Source of the DNA: Phytophthora quininea
Taxonomy: Eukaryota; Oomycota; Peronosporomycetes; Peronosporales; Peronosporaceae
Assembly: GCA_011947345.1 (NCBI GenBank)
Contig: JAAVTG010001030.1
Span: forward strand, 1 to 57,037
DNA length: 57,037 nucleotides
Direction: 5' to 3'
Shown: piece by piece, positions 21,201-31,809 of the stretch
Numbering within the stretch: the stretch's first letter is position 1
How the letters are laid out: every line of letters starts with the position of its first letter
Translations under genes and position numbers: made by a program
Notes under the pieces: model-generated
Told to the model about the DNA's origin: nothing
Seen by the model: only the letters and a program-made list of their open reading frames with translations
The model's database searches: none

Positions 21201-23200
21201 AAACTGTCGTAATGCGGCTATCATGAAGCCGCGATCTAACGTTTCATAGTCTTTTCGGAGATCTAGGCAAAGGATCGCTGCCGAGTCCGCCCAGTCTACT
21301 GCCGGGTTGTCAATTAGTGTCTGTAGCATGGCTTGAACCATCGTTACGCTCCGCGTCATTAGACGCCCTCGTACGAAACCTTGCTGGCCGTGACTAATTA
21401 TTCTGGGTAAGAATTTTTGCATCCGCTCGGCATAGATTCTCCCCATGATTTTGTATGCCGTATTCAGAAGCGAGATCGGCCGGTAGTCCATGGCACTCGT
21501 TGAATTCCCTTTCTTACGCAGCGGGACAACCACTGCATCTAGGAACGACTGGGGGCTGGAGACCCTTGCTGGATTGCTTGATATACTTGCGTAAGAACTG
21601 GTGCAAGTAGCTCGGCGTAATCTTTATAGAAGTCATGCGTTAATCCCGTTGTCCCGCCTGTTCTGTCTCTAGGTAATTGATCTATGGCCCTGAAAACTTC
21701 CTCTTCCTGAATCAACTTCGTCATCAGCTTCACGTCCTCTGCTTTCAGTCGATCCTGGTCCTTAATTCTATGAAACCTTTCTAGCGCTATGTCAATGCCC
21801 TCCCTTTGTGTCGTGGCATGCGAGGCGCCCATAATCTCACTCCATTCACTTGCCATTTTTTCTTCTAGGGGCATGTTGTCTGGGTAAATACGACCAGGTG
21901 ACGGCAGAATTTCGTCAATGGTCTGGTCTCTCTGCCAGTTTGCATTTCGTTTGTAGACTCCCTTCAAATTTTCTACAGTCGGCTGCGGTCTCCTCCCAAA
22001 CGTCTTTTGCCCTTGAAGGATGCTGCTGCGGTACTGCTGTTTCAAAATCTCAGCCCTCGTCGCTACTTCCTCCCTCAGATTGGCTCGTAGCCGGCGATAG
22101 TAATTGTCTGTAAATTTGCGTTCACTGCTGGTAATATCCTTTAGCTTGAGGACAAGCTGAGTGGCGAATGTGTCCCACGCTCGCGCTGGACAGCTCTGTT
22201 TCTCCGATCCCAATACCAGTTTTTTAATGTGCTTGGTCAATTGTTTTTCATCTTGTCTAGACGAGTACTCGGTATCGGGTATTTTGCGTGTCTTTGTTGT
22301 CTTCTCTGCGCCTTTGAGAAGCTATCCAAAGCCGCACCTCCTGATGATCTGATGGGGTTCTCGGCAATCTGGCTTCGACCCATTGTACTTGTTTGGCAAT
22401 GTCTTCGCTGACGTAGAATCTATCTATCCTGCTAGCGGATTGACCTCTCCAGTATGTATAATGGTGGATAGGATCTGGGACCCTGTCGTCGTCCACGTGT
22501 GTTGTCAACCATGTTGTATCCACTAATTGTCTCGATTCCACTAATTTCTCCAGGTCGCCACTCTCCGTGTTTCTTGTGCTCGGTGATCCATTAATCAATC
22601 TATCGACTCCAGGATGCAACACTGCATTGAAGTCTCCTGCCACTATCAGTTTCGTGGTTATATCTACCCACCGGTCTAAGTTGGCGTAAAACGTTTTCTG
22701 CTTGTTCTTTTTGCTGGCGCGTAAATATTTATGAGTGTCCAACCATTGTATTTCACCCCCATTCGTCTGCTTGTCCATTCTTGTTGCCTCCATGGTTGCA
22801 CTAAGTGTGCGATTTTCGGTTTTACTAGTATTCCGACTCCTCCTGCACCTGCTGTTCTTGTCCAGTAGCTGAGTGGGTGCGTCGGGTTGATTGATCCCCA
22901 TACTCGGTTCCACGTTCTCTTCACATTGTTCATCTCATCGTCGGTGCTGATGTGTGTTTCTTGAATAAAAATTATGTCTGCAGGTTGGTCCTCCAATCTT
23001 TGTCTCCATCCCCGCATCCATTGCTCCCTGTTCCTTGCCTTAAAGCCTTGCGTATTTTGCGTAATTATTTGTACTGTCGATCTCGTGGTTCGTTTCGCTG
23101 ACTGGGTAGTGCTGCTCGTGTAGAACTTATCTACAAGGTGATGCAGATCAGCATACAGGTCACCACCCGTTTCAGCTTCGGAGTTGACTGGTTTGTACAT
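18221..23200 (-). CDS. LINE ORF2: apurinic-type endonuclease, reverse transcriptase and C-terminal zinc finger
   Basis: ATG at 23200. Residues 40-330 are an endonuclease/exonuclease/phosphatase domain: IITQNTQGFKARN, IIFIQETHIS, GVGILVKP, INIYAPA, then after a frame change near 22700 VAGDFNAVL, ASRIDRFYVS and TPSDHQEV. The reverse transcriptase lies at 21533-20680: YRPISLLNTAYKI, LDLRKDYETLDRGF, GIRQGCPLAPLLFILAVDFL, the catalytic FVDD, and LSGLQVQPDKSVLI. The final 538 residues (19837-18221) contain a C-x4-C...H-x4-C knuckle (CKYAGCLEHRETIEHILWDC) typical of zf-RVT. No RNase H domain was recognised. The FVDD box replaces the common YADD/FADD. Frame changes near 22.7, 21.54 and 20.9-19.8 kb. 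Confidence 0.88.
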
Positions 23201-23201
23201 G

Positions 23202-26200
23202 TTATTGTATCATAAGAAGTGGATCTTGTTCCATTTCCTCTCCAGTATTGGTAAACCTTATGGAGAGTTTGGTTTCCAAGCCCGTCCAATCTCCAGGTGA
23301 GCCTTGTGCGTAGTACACTTGCCGCAGCCCATCTTCGGTCTGCATTACATTTAGGAAGTGGTCGAGCGAGGATTTGACCTCCAGAGGTACTCGTAATTTT
23401 ATCCCCAGAATGGATGCTATCTCTGGGGCGTACGAATACGCACTAATGATCAATCTTGCGAGTTTATCCGCATTTTTCGGCGGCAGAGTCCCAGTATCGC
23501 AATGGTATCCGACTGTAGTGTATCAATGCCCGCCCAAAGGTCTTTCGAGTGAATGTAGCCGTCGTCCGCCATTGTTCCCTTATTTTCCTCCAGAAATTTT
23601 ATCCAGTTCGCGATTGTTTTTAATGGGGATCCATCCTCCGCTCCGCCTGTCAGGTCGTCGCCGTTCGCATGATCCTCCTTCATTGCTGAATCTCCGTCTG
23701 CGTGGTGTTTTAACAGCGCCTGGAGGCCTAGGATTAAGCAATCTATTCTACGTGGCCGCGTCCACTCCACTAGAGTAGTTGCTCTCCTACTGTTGAGAAC
23801 TTCTGCTGGCGAATCCACTTCTCTCAGCCAGTTCAAGAGAAGTTCACTCTGTTCCTGTACTGCTGCTTTCCAGACTTCTGGTGAAGCTGTCGTTGCCGGA
23901 AAAACTAACTCGCTAATCGCCTCCCAAACCTTTTGACGTTGATCCCACTGATTCAAATGTGAGTTCCGTTTGTTGTTACCTGCTCGTCGGGAGTGTGGAG
24001 AGTGTGAAGACTTCGCAAACCTCCCTCGGTACTGCCGCTGTGGTGCTTTGTCCCTTTCCTCTTCATTGGACATTGGGCCATGGTCCTCCGTCGACAGGTC
24101 TTGTTGGCTTGGTGTCCATTCCGACTCTTGCGAATTGGCTAATTCCTCTTCGAACTCCGATGTCGTGAAAGATTCCGGTTCTTCGTGTTCCAATTGGTAT
24201 TTCCAGTTCTTTAGAGTTTCTCGTTTCTCTCCAGTGAGTGTCTGTATCAATTTTACTTGTGATGGATTATTCCAGTCCGTGTTCAACAAGCATCTTTGAA
24301 CCCCTGGAGATATCCCGTGTGCTCCGACCGTTGCACCCGTGAGGAGCTCCGATTTACGCGATCCTCCGTATTTCAGGATTCCGCGAAGCTCCTCTTTATC
24401 TCGTTCTTCCAGTTTTGTGCTTTGAAGTTGTGCCTCCAGTTCCTGATCGACGTCTTGGGCTTGTGGAGGGCTCGTTATCCCGACATTCTGTAGCCCACTT
24501 TCCTCACGGACCTGTCCTCTTTGTTCCCCTCCGAATCTGAGTCGGGTGTAGTGCTGAGCTCCATATTTCACCACTATCGGTAAGTGTCCCCGGTCTTTCT
24601 GGATATCACACTCCTTCTGCAATCGTCTGAGCCATTGTTTTGCATCTTCACTTGAGTACAGGTATTCTTTTGCCGTTTCTAGAATGTAGTCTTCGGTTGT
24701 TCTAACGACGGGTTCGTAGACTTGGTAACTTGGTGGTTGTCCACTGTATGCATGTACCACAACAAAAATCGGTCTCTTTAGGAATTTTGCTGCCATTCTG
24801 AGAGTCATATCTCCCCCAGAGCTTTTTCGGAATCATTTCTGACCTCTCCGATGTTGATTCACTTATGTCGCGAATTAAGTCTATGAACAACTTGGCCGAA
24901 GTGTCGATCTTCAACTGTGGGGCCGTTCCCGTGTGCGATCGTAGTATATCCTCGCGAATCCTAGGAGATAATTCTTGATCAAAGCCGTACTCTACTGCTT
25001 TTTGTAGTCCTTTTTTAGTTTTTTGTCATGTGCATGACAGCTTCAGCTCCAGCTTTGGTATCAAAATCCGAGTTGGTCAGCGCCATCGCAATGCTGTAGC
25101 ATTGACAATTTCCGGTTGCAGGAGTAGCTACTGCCTTGAGCCCACTTTCCCTCACCGATACCTCTTTCTCCTTTTCCAGGTTGATGCTTTTAAGTTGATC
25201 CGTAAGCGTCCAATCAATTTCCTTCGTCGACTTCTTTACTCCTTCGTGCAGAAGCCTCTGGTCGCGCTCGTAATGCTTCGGGTAAGGGGTCCTGGGTGGA
25301 GCTGGTGGTCCGAACATTGGTTCGCTTTGCTCCTGCTCGTCCTCTGATGGGCTTATCAGGTCCATTACATCTGGTGAGTTCTTGTGGCCTGTGTGGCTTC
25401 TCATTTCAGGTTGATGGTCGGTTGTATCCTGCTTCTGCCGGCCGTCGGATGACTCGCTATTTGCGTGTTCCTGGTTCTGGGATGGTCTTCTCAGCAGCTT
25501 AGGTGATCCTTGTTTTTTCTTTTTGTTTACCTGCGTGAGCCATTCACCTTCTTCCTCTGTTCTGTTACCGCCCTGTTCTTGAGAAGCCCTCACCTCGAGT
25601 TGGTCGTCCTCCTCCTCGTGTTCCGCCTGCGCATAGGTGTCGGGTTTCTTCATCTGTTTCCACATTGTTTCCAATTCTTGGAAGCTCGTTACTGTTGCTT
25701 GCTGCTTGCGGAATCTCGCCAACTCTGTTGCTGTTACCGTAATACATCTCGATGAGTACTCCCAAGCGTCTGGTTTGGCTCTGCATTTGATTGCGGTGTG
25801 ACCGGGGATGCCGCAACAATAGCACGGTGGTGCTGGGCTCGATTCGACGGGATGAATAAGAATTTTTGTCCCTTTCCAGTTGATGAACCTCATGCCATCT
25901 AAGAATCGCGGGCACCCGGAGCTTTTGAAGAAGATTTCCCAAGCTCCCGTTTGAAACGTCTGTCTCCCATACTTTGGTTCTTGGTACGTATTGAAAGTAC
26001 CGGGAAATTGGCCCTGAGGTACGCGTCTAGCCCCGGTTCATCAAAGAACCTCGAGACGTTGAGTAATTTGATGCGGTGTCTATCTTGGCGCCTTTCATTC
26101 TTGATCCCGTCTTTGCCTATCTGCCTTCCCCATACTCTTTGAGCTCTTTCCACTGGTGTTCCGTCTAGCTCCCCTCCGCTGCATGAACGTTTTCCAGTCT

Positions 26201-27378
26201 GAACCCTCGGTTTCTAAATGGAATACAGTTGACGACTTTTGTCCATTTTGCCGCCGCTTCTCTGGTCCAAAAGAACAGGTGAATGGAGTGCTGTTGTGCG
26301 TTATATGCCACTTGCTTCGTTTCTCCGAGCATCTTAGTTAGCTGCTCTGCGTCTTGTTGTCCTCGCTGAGCCCCTGTAGGATCGCTGTCAATAGCCGGTC
26401 CCGGGTCTGGAAATCGGGGTAAACAGGAAATGTTGCTGGCAGCTTGAACATCAATTCTCCTTCTACTTGGGCTATAATCGTGTTTTGGATGACCCGCAGA
26501 ATCCTATTGTCACATGTTCTTTTCATAAACTGCGGCAATACTTGGGCTAGTATTGTCCCTTCGAGCAGTCCTTTAATGATCTTCTTCTCGTTTGCGGTTG
26601 GTTGCCGCAATACCGTTGGGAAATCGTACCTCGTCTCGAACAGTTCTCGTAGTTCCGCGATCTCTTTCTCGGTATAGATGTCCGGCTTAAATTTCACAAC
26701 TGGAGATTGCTCTGCTTCCATCAATTCGTCCTCGTCTTCGCCTCTTCCAACTAGCACATTATTCGCCCACGGGTTGGCGTTCTGGACTTTTCGTACTTGT
26801 ACTTCGTGGGTCCTTAATTTGATGGAGTCCAGAAGGTTTCTCTTGGGAGAATCTGTTGCTCTTATCAGGTCTCGAGGACGATTCTTACATTGGTTTTCTG
26901 TCCCATCTTGCTCTACAATTTCTACGTTGAACAATTCGTGGAGGGCTTGTCGTTCTTCTGGCTTTAGATCAATGCTTCGCTTCGTATCCGCTGGTTGCTT
27001 GTCTCTTCCGACTACTTGGTGCTGGTTGTAGCATATAAAGAGCATTGCTGCAACTTCTGCTTCACCTGGTGGGGCTTCCCCTTCTCCTGGCTGTCGCCCG
27101 TGCTGCTTTTAGCGCTGTTAAACATTTCCTTGAATTTCGTCTTCATGTATTCGCCCTCTGGTGCCTTGTCCTCCGAAGTGTTGTTCCGATCTTCGCCTGG
27201 CCCTGTTGCCCTCTCTTGTTGGCTGTGGTTGTCCTTCTCCCTTGGTTGCTGTGCTGCTGCTGTTTTCATGGGGTTTCTGGGGTTGGCTCTGCTGCTTCTC
27301 ATAATGGTCTTCAAACGTCTTCTCTGGCCCTTGCCTTAACGTGGAGCCTGAATCCGGCGGGTCCACCTTGGGCTCCAT
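23202..27378 (-). CDS. LINE ORF1: gag-like protein with CCHC zinc knuckle and OTU cysteine protease domain
   Basis: From the ATG at 27378 (MEPKVDPPDSG) the protein is Gln/Lys/Glu-rich. It continues through 27045-26338 (helical, charged) and 26153-25899 (FDEPGLDAYLRANFPVLSIR, gag/RRM-like). Then comes a CCHC knuckle, CYCCGIPGHTAIKC, at about 25.8 kb, and a disordered linker. An OTU-like domain spans about 25.13-24.54 kb: GNCQCYSIAMAL contributes the nucleophile Cys, WGGDMTLRMAAKF-type sequence follows, and AQHYTRLRF carries the catalytic His. A Glu/Ser-rich linker and helical C-terminus end at the TAA at 23202-23204. Frame changes sit at runs near 25013 (A), 24812 (G) and 23475 (A). Total about 1,390 codons, very long for a LINE ORF1. 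Confidence 0.8.
24540..25135 (-). other. OTU-type cysteine protease domain inside LINE ORF1
   Basis: The order of motifs matches the OTU fold: a G-N-C nucleophile segment (PATGNCQCYSIAMAL), an intervening helical region (SAKLFIDLIRDISES), the WG-G-D-x-x-L-x-x-x-A strand pair followed by KRPIFVVVHAYSG, and PIVVKYGAQHYTRLRF with the catalytic His. The usual Asp before Gly-Asn-Cys is Thr. OTU proteins cleave ubiquitin-like modifiers or process polyproteins; the role in this element is unknown. Confidence 0.75.
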
Positions 27379-27567
27379 GTTTCCCCGTTCCGTGGGGGCT
27401 TGAGGCCTGGTAGCTCCAATAGAGGTCCGTATACTTTGGGCAAGTGTTTTACCTTCAGGATCGGCTTCCTTTAGAGTCCCTTGAGTTTGATCGAGGCTTT
27501 GTGTGGTGCACTTTCAAACACCACTTGGTCGCTCCCGCGGAGGATGCTCTGGCGGCTGCTCGATCCG

Positions 27568-27602
27568 CCGCTGATTTGAAAGTGTAGCTAGCTGACATGT
27601 CG
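27568..27602 (+). repeat. Right direct repeat flanking the LINE (target-site duplication)
   Basis: CCGCTGATTTGAAAGTGTAG-CTAGCTGACATGTCG matches 18147-18178. The AGCT step is duplicated here relative to the left copy. The small divergence suggests the insertion is not very recent. Confidence 0.75.
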
Positions 27603-28524
27603 GAGCTCGGGTGAGCTCTTAAAAGCAAAATGAGAACTGTTTCGATTTAGGAAGTGCGTCGAGGACGCCTGAAGCTACTACGTAGTAAATGAATGACTGT
27701 GAACCTGAAGCCGTCTTGTGGTTTCTGGTTTGGCTTCTGGGTTCTGCTTTGCCGAAGTCGGGATACGGCATGACAAGCCTTCGGGGTAGGAGTCACCAAG
27801 GAAGACGGTAAAGGCACCGAAGATAGAGCCTCCACCGTCGGAACCACCGCGTCTCGCCAAGCCGTCGCTTGATCTGTAGGTTGCACCAATTGCAGCAGCG
27901 CCGCCCACGGCCGCCTCAAGCGTGCGAGTTTCCAATCCGTGCGCTTTATAAAGCTGCAAGTATCGCTGGCGAATTCGACACGGTAGCACACACATTCGGA
28001 GCATCAGAGTTTGAGATAGCGGAAAAACTGGTGCTTCGGTGATACGGCCTAAGAAGGCACAACCGCTGTCATGGGGGACATGGTGGCGTCGTCGGCAGCC
28101 TCCATCCGAGACCGTCGAGACGCTGACGCAACAGGTGCTGCCCCCAGCCCAAGAGACGAAGCTTCGTCTCCTAGATGCCTTCAGTTTGAGCCTCCGATGG
28201 GGAAAACGAGGGGGGTTAAGGCGCTGTGATGATACTGCTGCGATGGGTGTTGCCTCCTGACAGCGACGGATATTGTTGTTATCTTTACGTGGCAATTTCC
28301 CCTTCTCCGACGCGATTGTCGGCTTGCCGGCCCTCTTTTCAGCTTCTCGGCGTCGCCGACAGACTCGGTGACATCGAACACACTTGGTACATAACTGCAG
28401 AATACGTAGACCTTTGCTCAAAAACACTTCAAATGCATTCTCTCTACGAAGTTGAGCTCATCTGGGTGATCGCAGCACGCTGTATGGTCAGTACAGAAGT
28501 GCATGCGATGGTAAACCGCTCGAG
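27603..28524. other. Intergenic sequence between LINE and Fanzor remnant
   Basis: A long minus frame (28427-27678, 249 residues) is Arg/Ser/Gly-rich with a GGSDGGGSIFGAFTVFLGD segment and no known domain. Overlapping plus frames are of similar quality. Part of it could be the decayed upstream portion of the TnpB/Fanzor-like gene that begins to be readable at 28.5 kb, but I could not align it. Confidence 0.35.
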
Positions 28525-28833
28525 ATGGACATCGTAGTGTATCAATACTGTCTGTCCTTCGCACGAGTCGAAAGTGACTCAAGAACAGAGTGGCAACCGC
28601 CGCAAGACCAAGTGCCGCACACAACCGTGGCGAAGATCGTTGCAGACCCGGTGCAATTCAAGTTCGACTGCGAGGAGGAGTACACGTCGAAGACATGTTC
28701 CAGCTGCGGAGAAATCAAGAGCAACCTAGGAGGAAATTACACTTTCCGATGCGATGCCTGCCACGCAGTCCTCGACCGAGACGTGAACGCTGCCAAGAAC
28801 ATCTTTCGCAAGAATATGGAGATGCTATGCTAG
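28525..28833 (+). pseudogene. C-terminal remnant of a TnpB/Fanzor RNA-guided nuclease
   Basis: The last ~60 residues read EEYTSKTCSSCGEIKSNLGG, then NYTFRCDACHAVLDRDVNAA and KNIFRKNMEMLC. This is the OrfB/TnpB zinc ribbon (two C-x2-C pairs) followed by the third RuvC acidic motif, D-R-D-x-N-A-A-x-N-I. The upstream RuvC-I and RuvC-II parts are not readable in any frame, so only the tail of a protein normally 400-700 residues long remains. Eukaryotic members of this family are called Fanzor and are carried by varied transposons. No terminal repeats or guide-RNA-like end could be assigned. Confidence 0.8.
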
Positions 28834-29152
28834 ATAGCTCTTCGTATATCAATCGTCGTAACCTTCGTTGAGGAGTCCTGCTCGACTGCTAGCGTTATAG
28901 ACCTACGAGTAGACGAGTTTGGTCGCTTACTTCGGGAAGTTGGCTGTCTCCGGGTAACTACCAAGGAGGTCCGGTGTGCAGTTTGCTTTCGAAGTCAATC
29001 TCGAACTTGTTCAACCACATCGCCGCTGCACAAGTTTACGTGTGAGTCAGGTCGTTGGGAAGCACGCCATGTGCACGCGACTTGTTCTTATCTTGCGGCC
29101 CAGCTGGTTCATGTCGACACTCTCCCCATAGGACACAACTAAACTGGACGCG
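28834..29152. other. Intergenic, upstream of START/FYVE gene 1
   Basis: No gene is seen. It probably contains the promoter of the gene starting at 29153. It marks the switch from repeat-rich to gene-dense sequence. Confidence 0.4.
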
Positions 29153-30273
29153 ATGGCACAAGTCCCTTTCCGATCCCTGGAGTTGCGCCCTGAGGAACGA
29201 CAGCATTGCCAAGACCGCGCGTTCCAGCTACTGGATCGCACTCTCCGAGCTTACGACGACCGAGACGGCCAAGGGAGGGCCGTGTCTCCGCCCCACGACA
29301 CCACGCAAACTTGGACAATACTCATTGGAAGCTGTACAAGACCCAGGACGATGCCTCCTTGTACACGGAGCGCAGCAGCAGCAAACGTCGAGACCTCAAC
29401 CTTGTTGGAGGCGACTGGGTGAACCCCATCGTGGTTCTTATGGTCGGCACGATTCGAGGAGAATTGGACGAAGTTATGCTCGGCGTTGAGACCCCTGACT
29501 TTGCCAGCATCAAGGTCCGTTCGGAAACCAACACCAAGCAGCCGGTGACGGGAGCCATGCTCGCCACACTCGAGTCGTCGGCGAAAGACCCCTTCCGGTT
29601 TCTCGGCATTCAGTGGCAGGTTTACGACCAAAGTTGGCCGCTAAAGGCGATGGTGCGCCCTCGAGATTTCGTGAACCTCGCTTCGACTGGGACCATGACG
29701 CGAGCCAACGGAGACCGAATAGGCTACGAGGTGGTGCAGCCAGCCAACTTATCGCAGTGTCCGCCGCTGCCTGAACCGTTCATGCGCGCCAAGATGATGT
29801 ATGCGGCGATATTCAAGCAGCAAGAGCCCGGGGTGGTGGATGTCTACGTGCACACGTACGTCGAGGTACAGAACTTTCTTCTTAGCAAGATCGTCATGGC
29901 CGCGATCTGGAGGTCGACCTTGGGTTTCTGGGAAGCGCCCAAACTTGCCGAGCTTAAGAAGTTACAGTGGTGCATTAAAAACAAGTCTCGTCGGAAGCAG
30001 AAAGAGTCCCCGTCAACGTCCACTTCCTGTACAATATGCTTCGAGAAGCGGGCGATGCCTGAGCCACTTGGTGATTCAAGTCTGGGTGTGAAGGACTTCT
30101 GCGGACTTTGTGCATCGCCTACGTGTTCGGATTGCCTTGTCGAACGCACCTTCAAAGTGCCAAGTGAGGACAAGGTTAAGCTGGATGAGGAGCGCGTCTT
30201 CGTGTGTCGAGACTGCATGGAGTTTGTGCAAAAGCGGCGAGCTGCTGACATTGCTGGAATGAGCTGGGCGTAG
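29153..30273 (+). CDS. START-like domain protein with FYVE-like zinc finger, paralogue 1
   Basis: ATG at 29153 (MAQVPFRSLELRPEE); the N-terminal helix QLLDRTLRAYDDRD is shared with the other paralogues. A frame change at a GGG run near 29272 joins it to the main frame ending at 30273. START-like features: GELDEVMLGVETPDF, DPFRFLGIQW, VRPRDFVNLASTGTMTRANG and DRIGYEVV, then LAELKKLQWCIKNKS. The C-terminal zinc region has paired cysteines (CTICFEK, FCGLCASPTCSDCL, FVCRDC) but lacks the R-R/K-H-H-C-R motif of classical FYVE domains, so PI3P binding is uncertain. START folds bind lipids; the ligand is unknown. Nearest relative in the window is paralogue 5. Confidence 0.8.
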
Positions 30274-30445
30274 AAGAAGTTGGCCGTTGAGGTTGGCCAG
30301 ATGAAGACGAAATATGAAATACAAACCTAATCGAAAAGTCATGGCGGTATCAAGTGTGAACAGTGGAATTGGACCAGTTTGAAGTTGGTCCGCGACCGAG
30401 CTTGCTGCCAGTTCTCTATTTGCGCCAAGCCTGAGCTCTGTCGTG

Positions 30446-31482
30446 ATGAAGATTTCGCTGGTAGCTGGCTTTGCTTTCACCGGCGTCCTCGCTCTTCATA
30501 CTGCTACCGCAAGTGGTAGCGGTAGTGGCAGCGGCGGTGTGGAGATATCGACGGGCTTGGTCTGCGGCACCCAGCTCAAGAATATTTACTGTCACGGATT
30601 CAATCTCAAGACTGCGGACGTCGCTGATGCAGCAGCCTGCTGTGATCTGTGCATGGCCTACGATGGATGCGTGTTGTACACGTACTTCCACTCGACCAGC
30701 ACTGGGCAGAGTATCTGCTACCTCAAGAGCGCGGCCGGCGAGAAGACCAACTATGCCGATAGCTCGAGCGTCACTGCTGTGTCGGCTTTCATGGACGAGG
30801 TGACTCAGGCACCAACACCAACAGTGACGGACACACCGACACCTACGACGGTGACTCCATCCGCTTGCAACGAGCAAATGCGAGGTGTATTCTACAACGA
30901 CAACACCATCTACGAGTTCACTACTGATTCCGCGGACGAGTGCTGCGAGTACTGTTCGCAACTAGCTAGCAAAGGATGTGTGCTCTACACACTCTACGTG
31001 TCAGTGAGTGAAGGAGAAAAGCGATGCTTGCTGAAGAGTGCTGCTGGAACAACGACCAACTACACGAACTCAGACGACCTCACGGTGGTCTCGGCTTTTC
31101 TTCCCGTTCAAGCAACCCCAGCGCCGACTTCAGTATCGGAATGCACCGTAGCCGAGGGGCAGTACTGCGGCAACGCCGAGGGAACGACGTGCTGCGGGTC
31201 CGACAGCTATTGCCAACCTTGGAACAATTACTATTACCAGTGCATTGGCCTCCCAGACGGCTGCGGCGGACTTGAGGTTGACGTGGACTTCTACGGCAAC
31301 GATTTGGGCAGCGCATTGACCGTGTACCCTTGGCTCTGCTGCTCATTGTGCCAAGAGACCGAAGGCTGCAATGCGTGAATCTGGACCCCGCTGGACCGAC
31401 CTGCTACATGAAGACGTCGTCTGCTGGACGTGTTGCGAGTGTTGGAGCATTGTCGGGAGTGCCGCTCAACAAAACGGAGTAG
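30446..31482 (+). CDS. CBEL-like secreted protein: PAN/Apple domains and a CBM1 cellulose-binding module
   Basis: ATG at 30446 (an in-frame GTG precedes it) opens a clear signal peptide, MKISLVAGFAFTGVLALHTA. The mature protein has a PAN/Apple domain (residues ~35-115, six cysteines), a Thr/Pro linker, a second PAN domain (~135-215), another linker, then a compact cysteine-rich module, AEGQYCGNAEGTTCCGSDSY with a YYYQC ending, that resembles a fungal-type CBM1. A third PAN domain follows. The uninterrupted frame ends at 31378 inside this last domain; the remainder continues in another frame to 31482. In oomycetes this architecture is CBEL, a wall glycoprotein involved in cellulose attachment and known as a plant defence elicitor. 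This copy has no N-terminal CBM1 before the first PAN pair. Confidence 0.82.
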
Positions 31483-31809
31483 ATCTCGACGTTGCTTGAG
31501 TTGGAGTGTCCATCCTCAACAATGGACGGCCATTATCTCCAGCAAATGCTTTTAAAAACACAAATGAGGACGAATTTGAGAGCCTTGGCGACCCTGCCGT
31601 CGTGCGTCTTCCACTAACCCACAATGTCGTGCACGTACACGTCGCTCTCGAACGCAATCTTCTCCTGAATGATCTCCTCGATCACGTTCTTGATGATGAC
31701 GATGACGTTGAACATTACGCTCTCGGGGATCTCAATGTCGCTTCTGCCAGCAGCGCAAAATGAGGTTGATGACCAGCGCGGTTCTTCTGGAACTCCTTCC
31801 GTAGAGTCG
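31483..31809. other. Intergenic sequence with possible decayed coding remnant
   Basis: On the minus strand a frame reads IPESVMFNVIVIIKNVIEEI and, after a stop, RVAKALKFVLICVF. The pattern vaguely recalls a Tctex-type dynein light chain. It is short, interrupted and unsupported. It directly abuts the inverted duplicate arm B. Confidence 0.25.

Larger units (their letters stand above)
18179..27567 (-). mobile_element. Long non-LTR retrotransposon (LINE) encoding CCHC, OTU protease, endonuclease and reverse transcriptase
   Basis: The element is 9.4 kb on the minus strand, bounded by 32-35 bp direct repeats, with no long terminal repeats. A 5' leader of about 190 bp (27567-27379) precedes ORF1; ORF2 starts one base after ORF1 ends. 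The 3' UTR is only about 40 bp and ends in CTTTACACACTCACACTCT rather than a poly(A) tail. The frame is interrupted at several homopolymers, which may be assembly errors; I saw no clear in-frame stops inside the main domains. It separates the inverted-repeat arm A from the Fanzor remnant. Confidence 0.9.

Noticed and set aside
18221..27378. LTR retrotransposon or viral polyprotein origin for the 18-27 kb element
   Set aside because: No long terminal repeats; APE-type endonuclease, zf-RVT knuckle and target duplications fit a LINE, and no integrase or aspartic protease was seen.
27678..28427. 249-residue Gly/Arg/Ser-rich ORF upstream of the Fanzor tail
   Set aside because: Wrong strand for the Fanzor remnant, no domain, and several equally long overlapping frames.
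31500..31760. Possible Tctex-type dynein light chain fragment on the minus strand
   Set aside because: Only a vague hydrophobic and charge pattern over about 60 residues with an internal stop; not enough to name.
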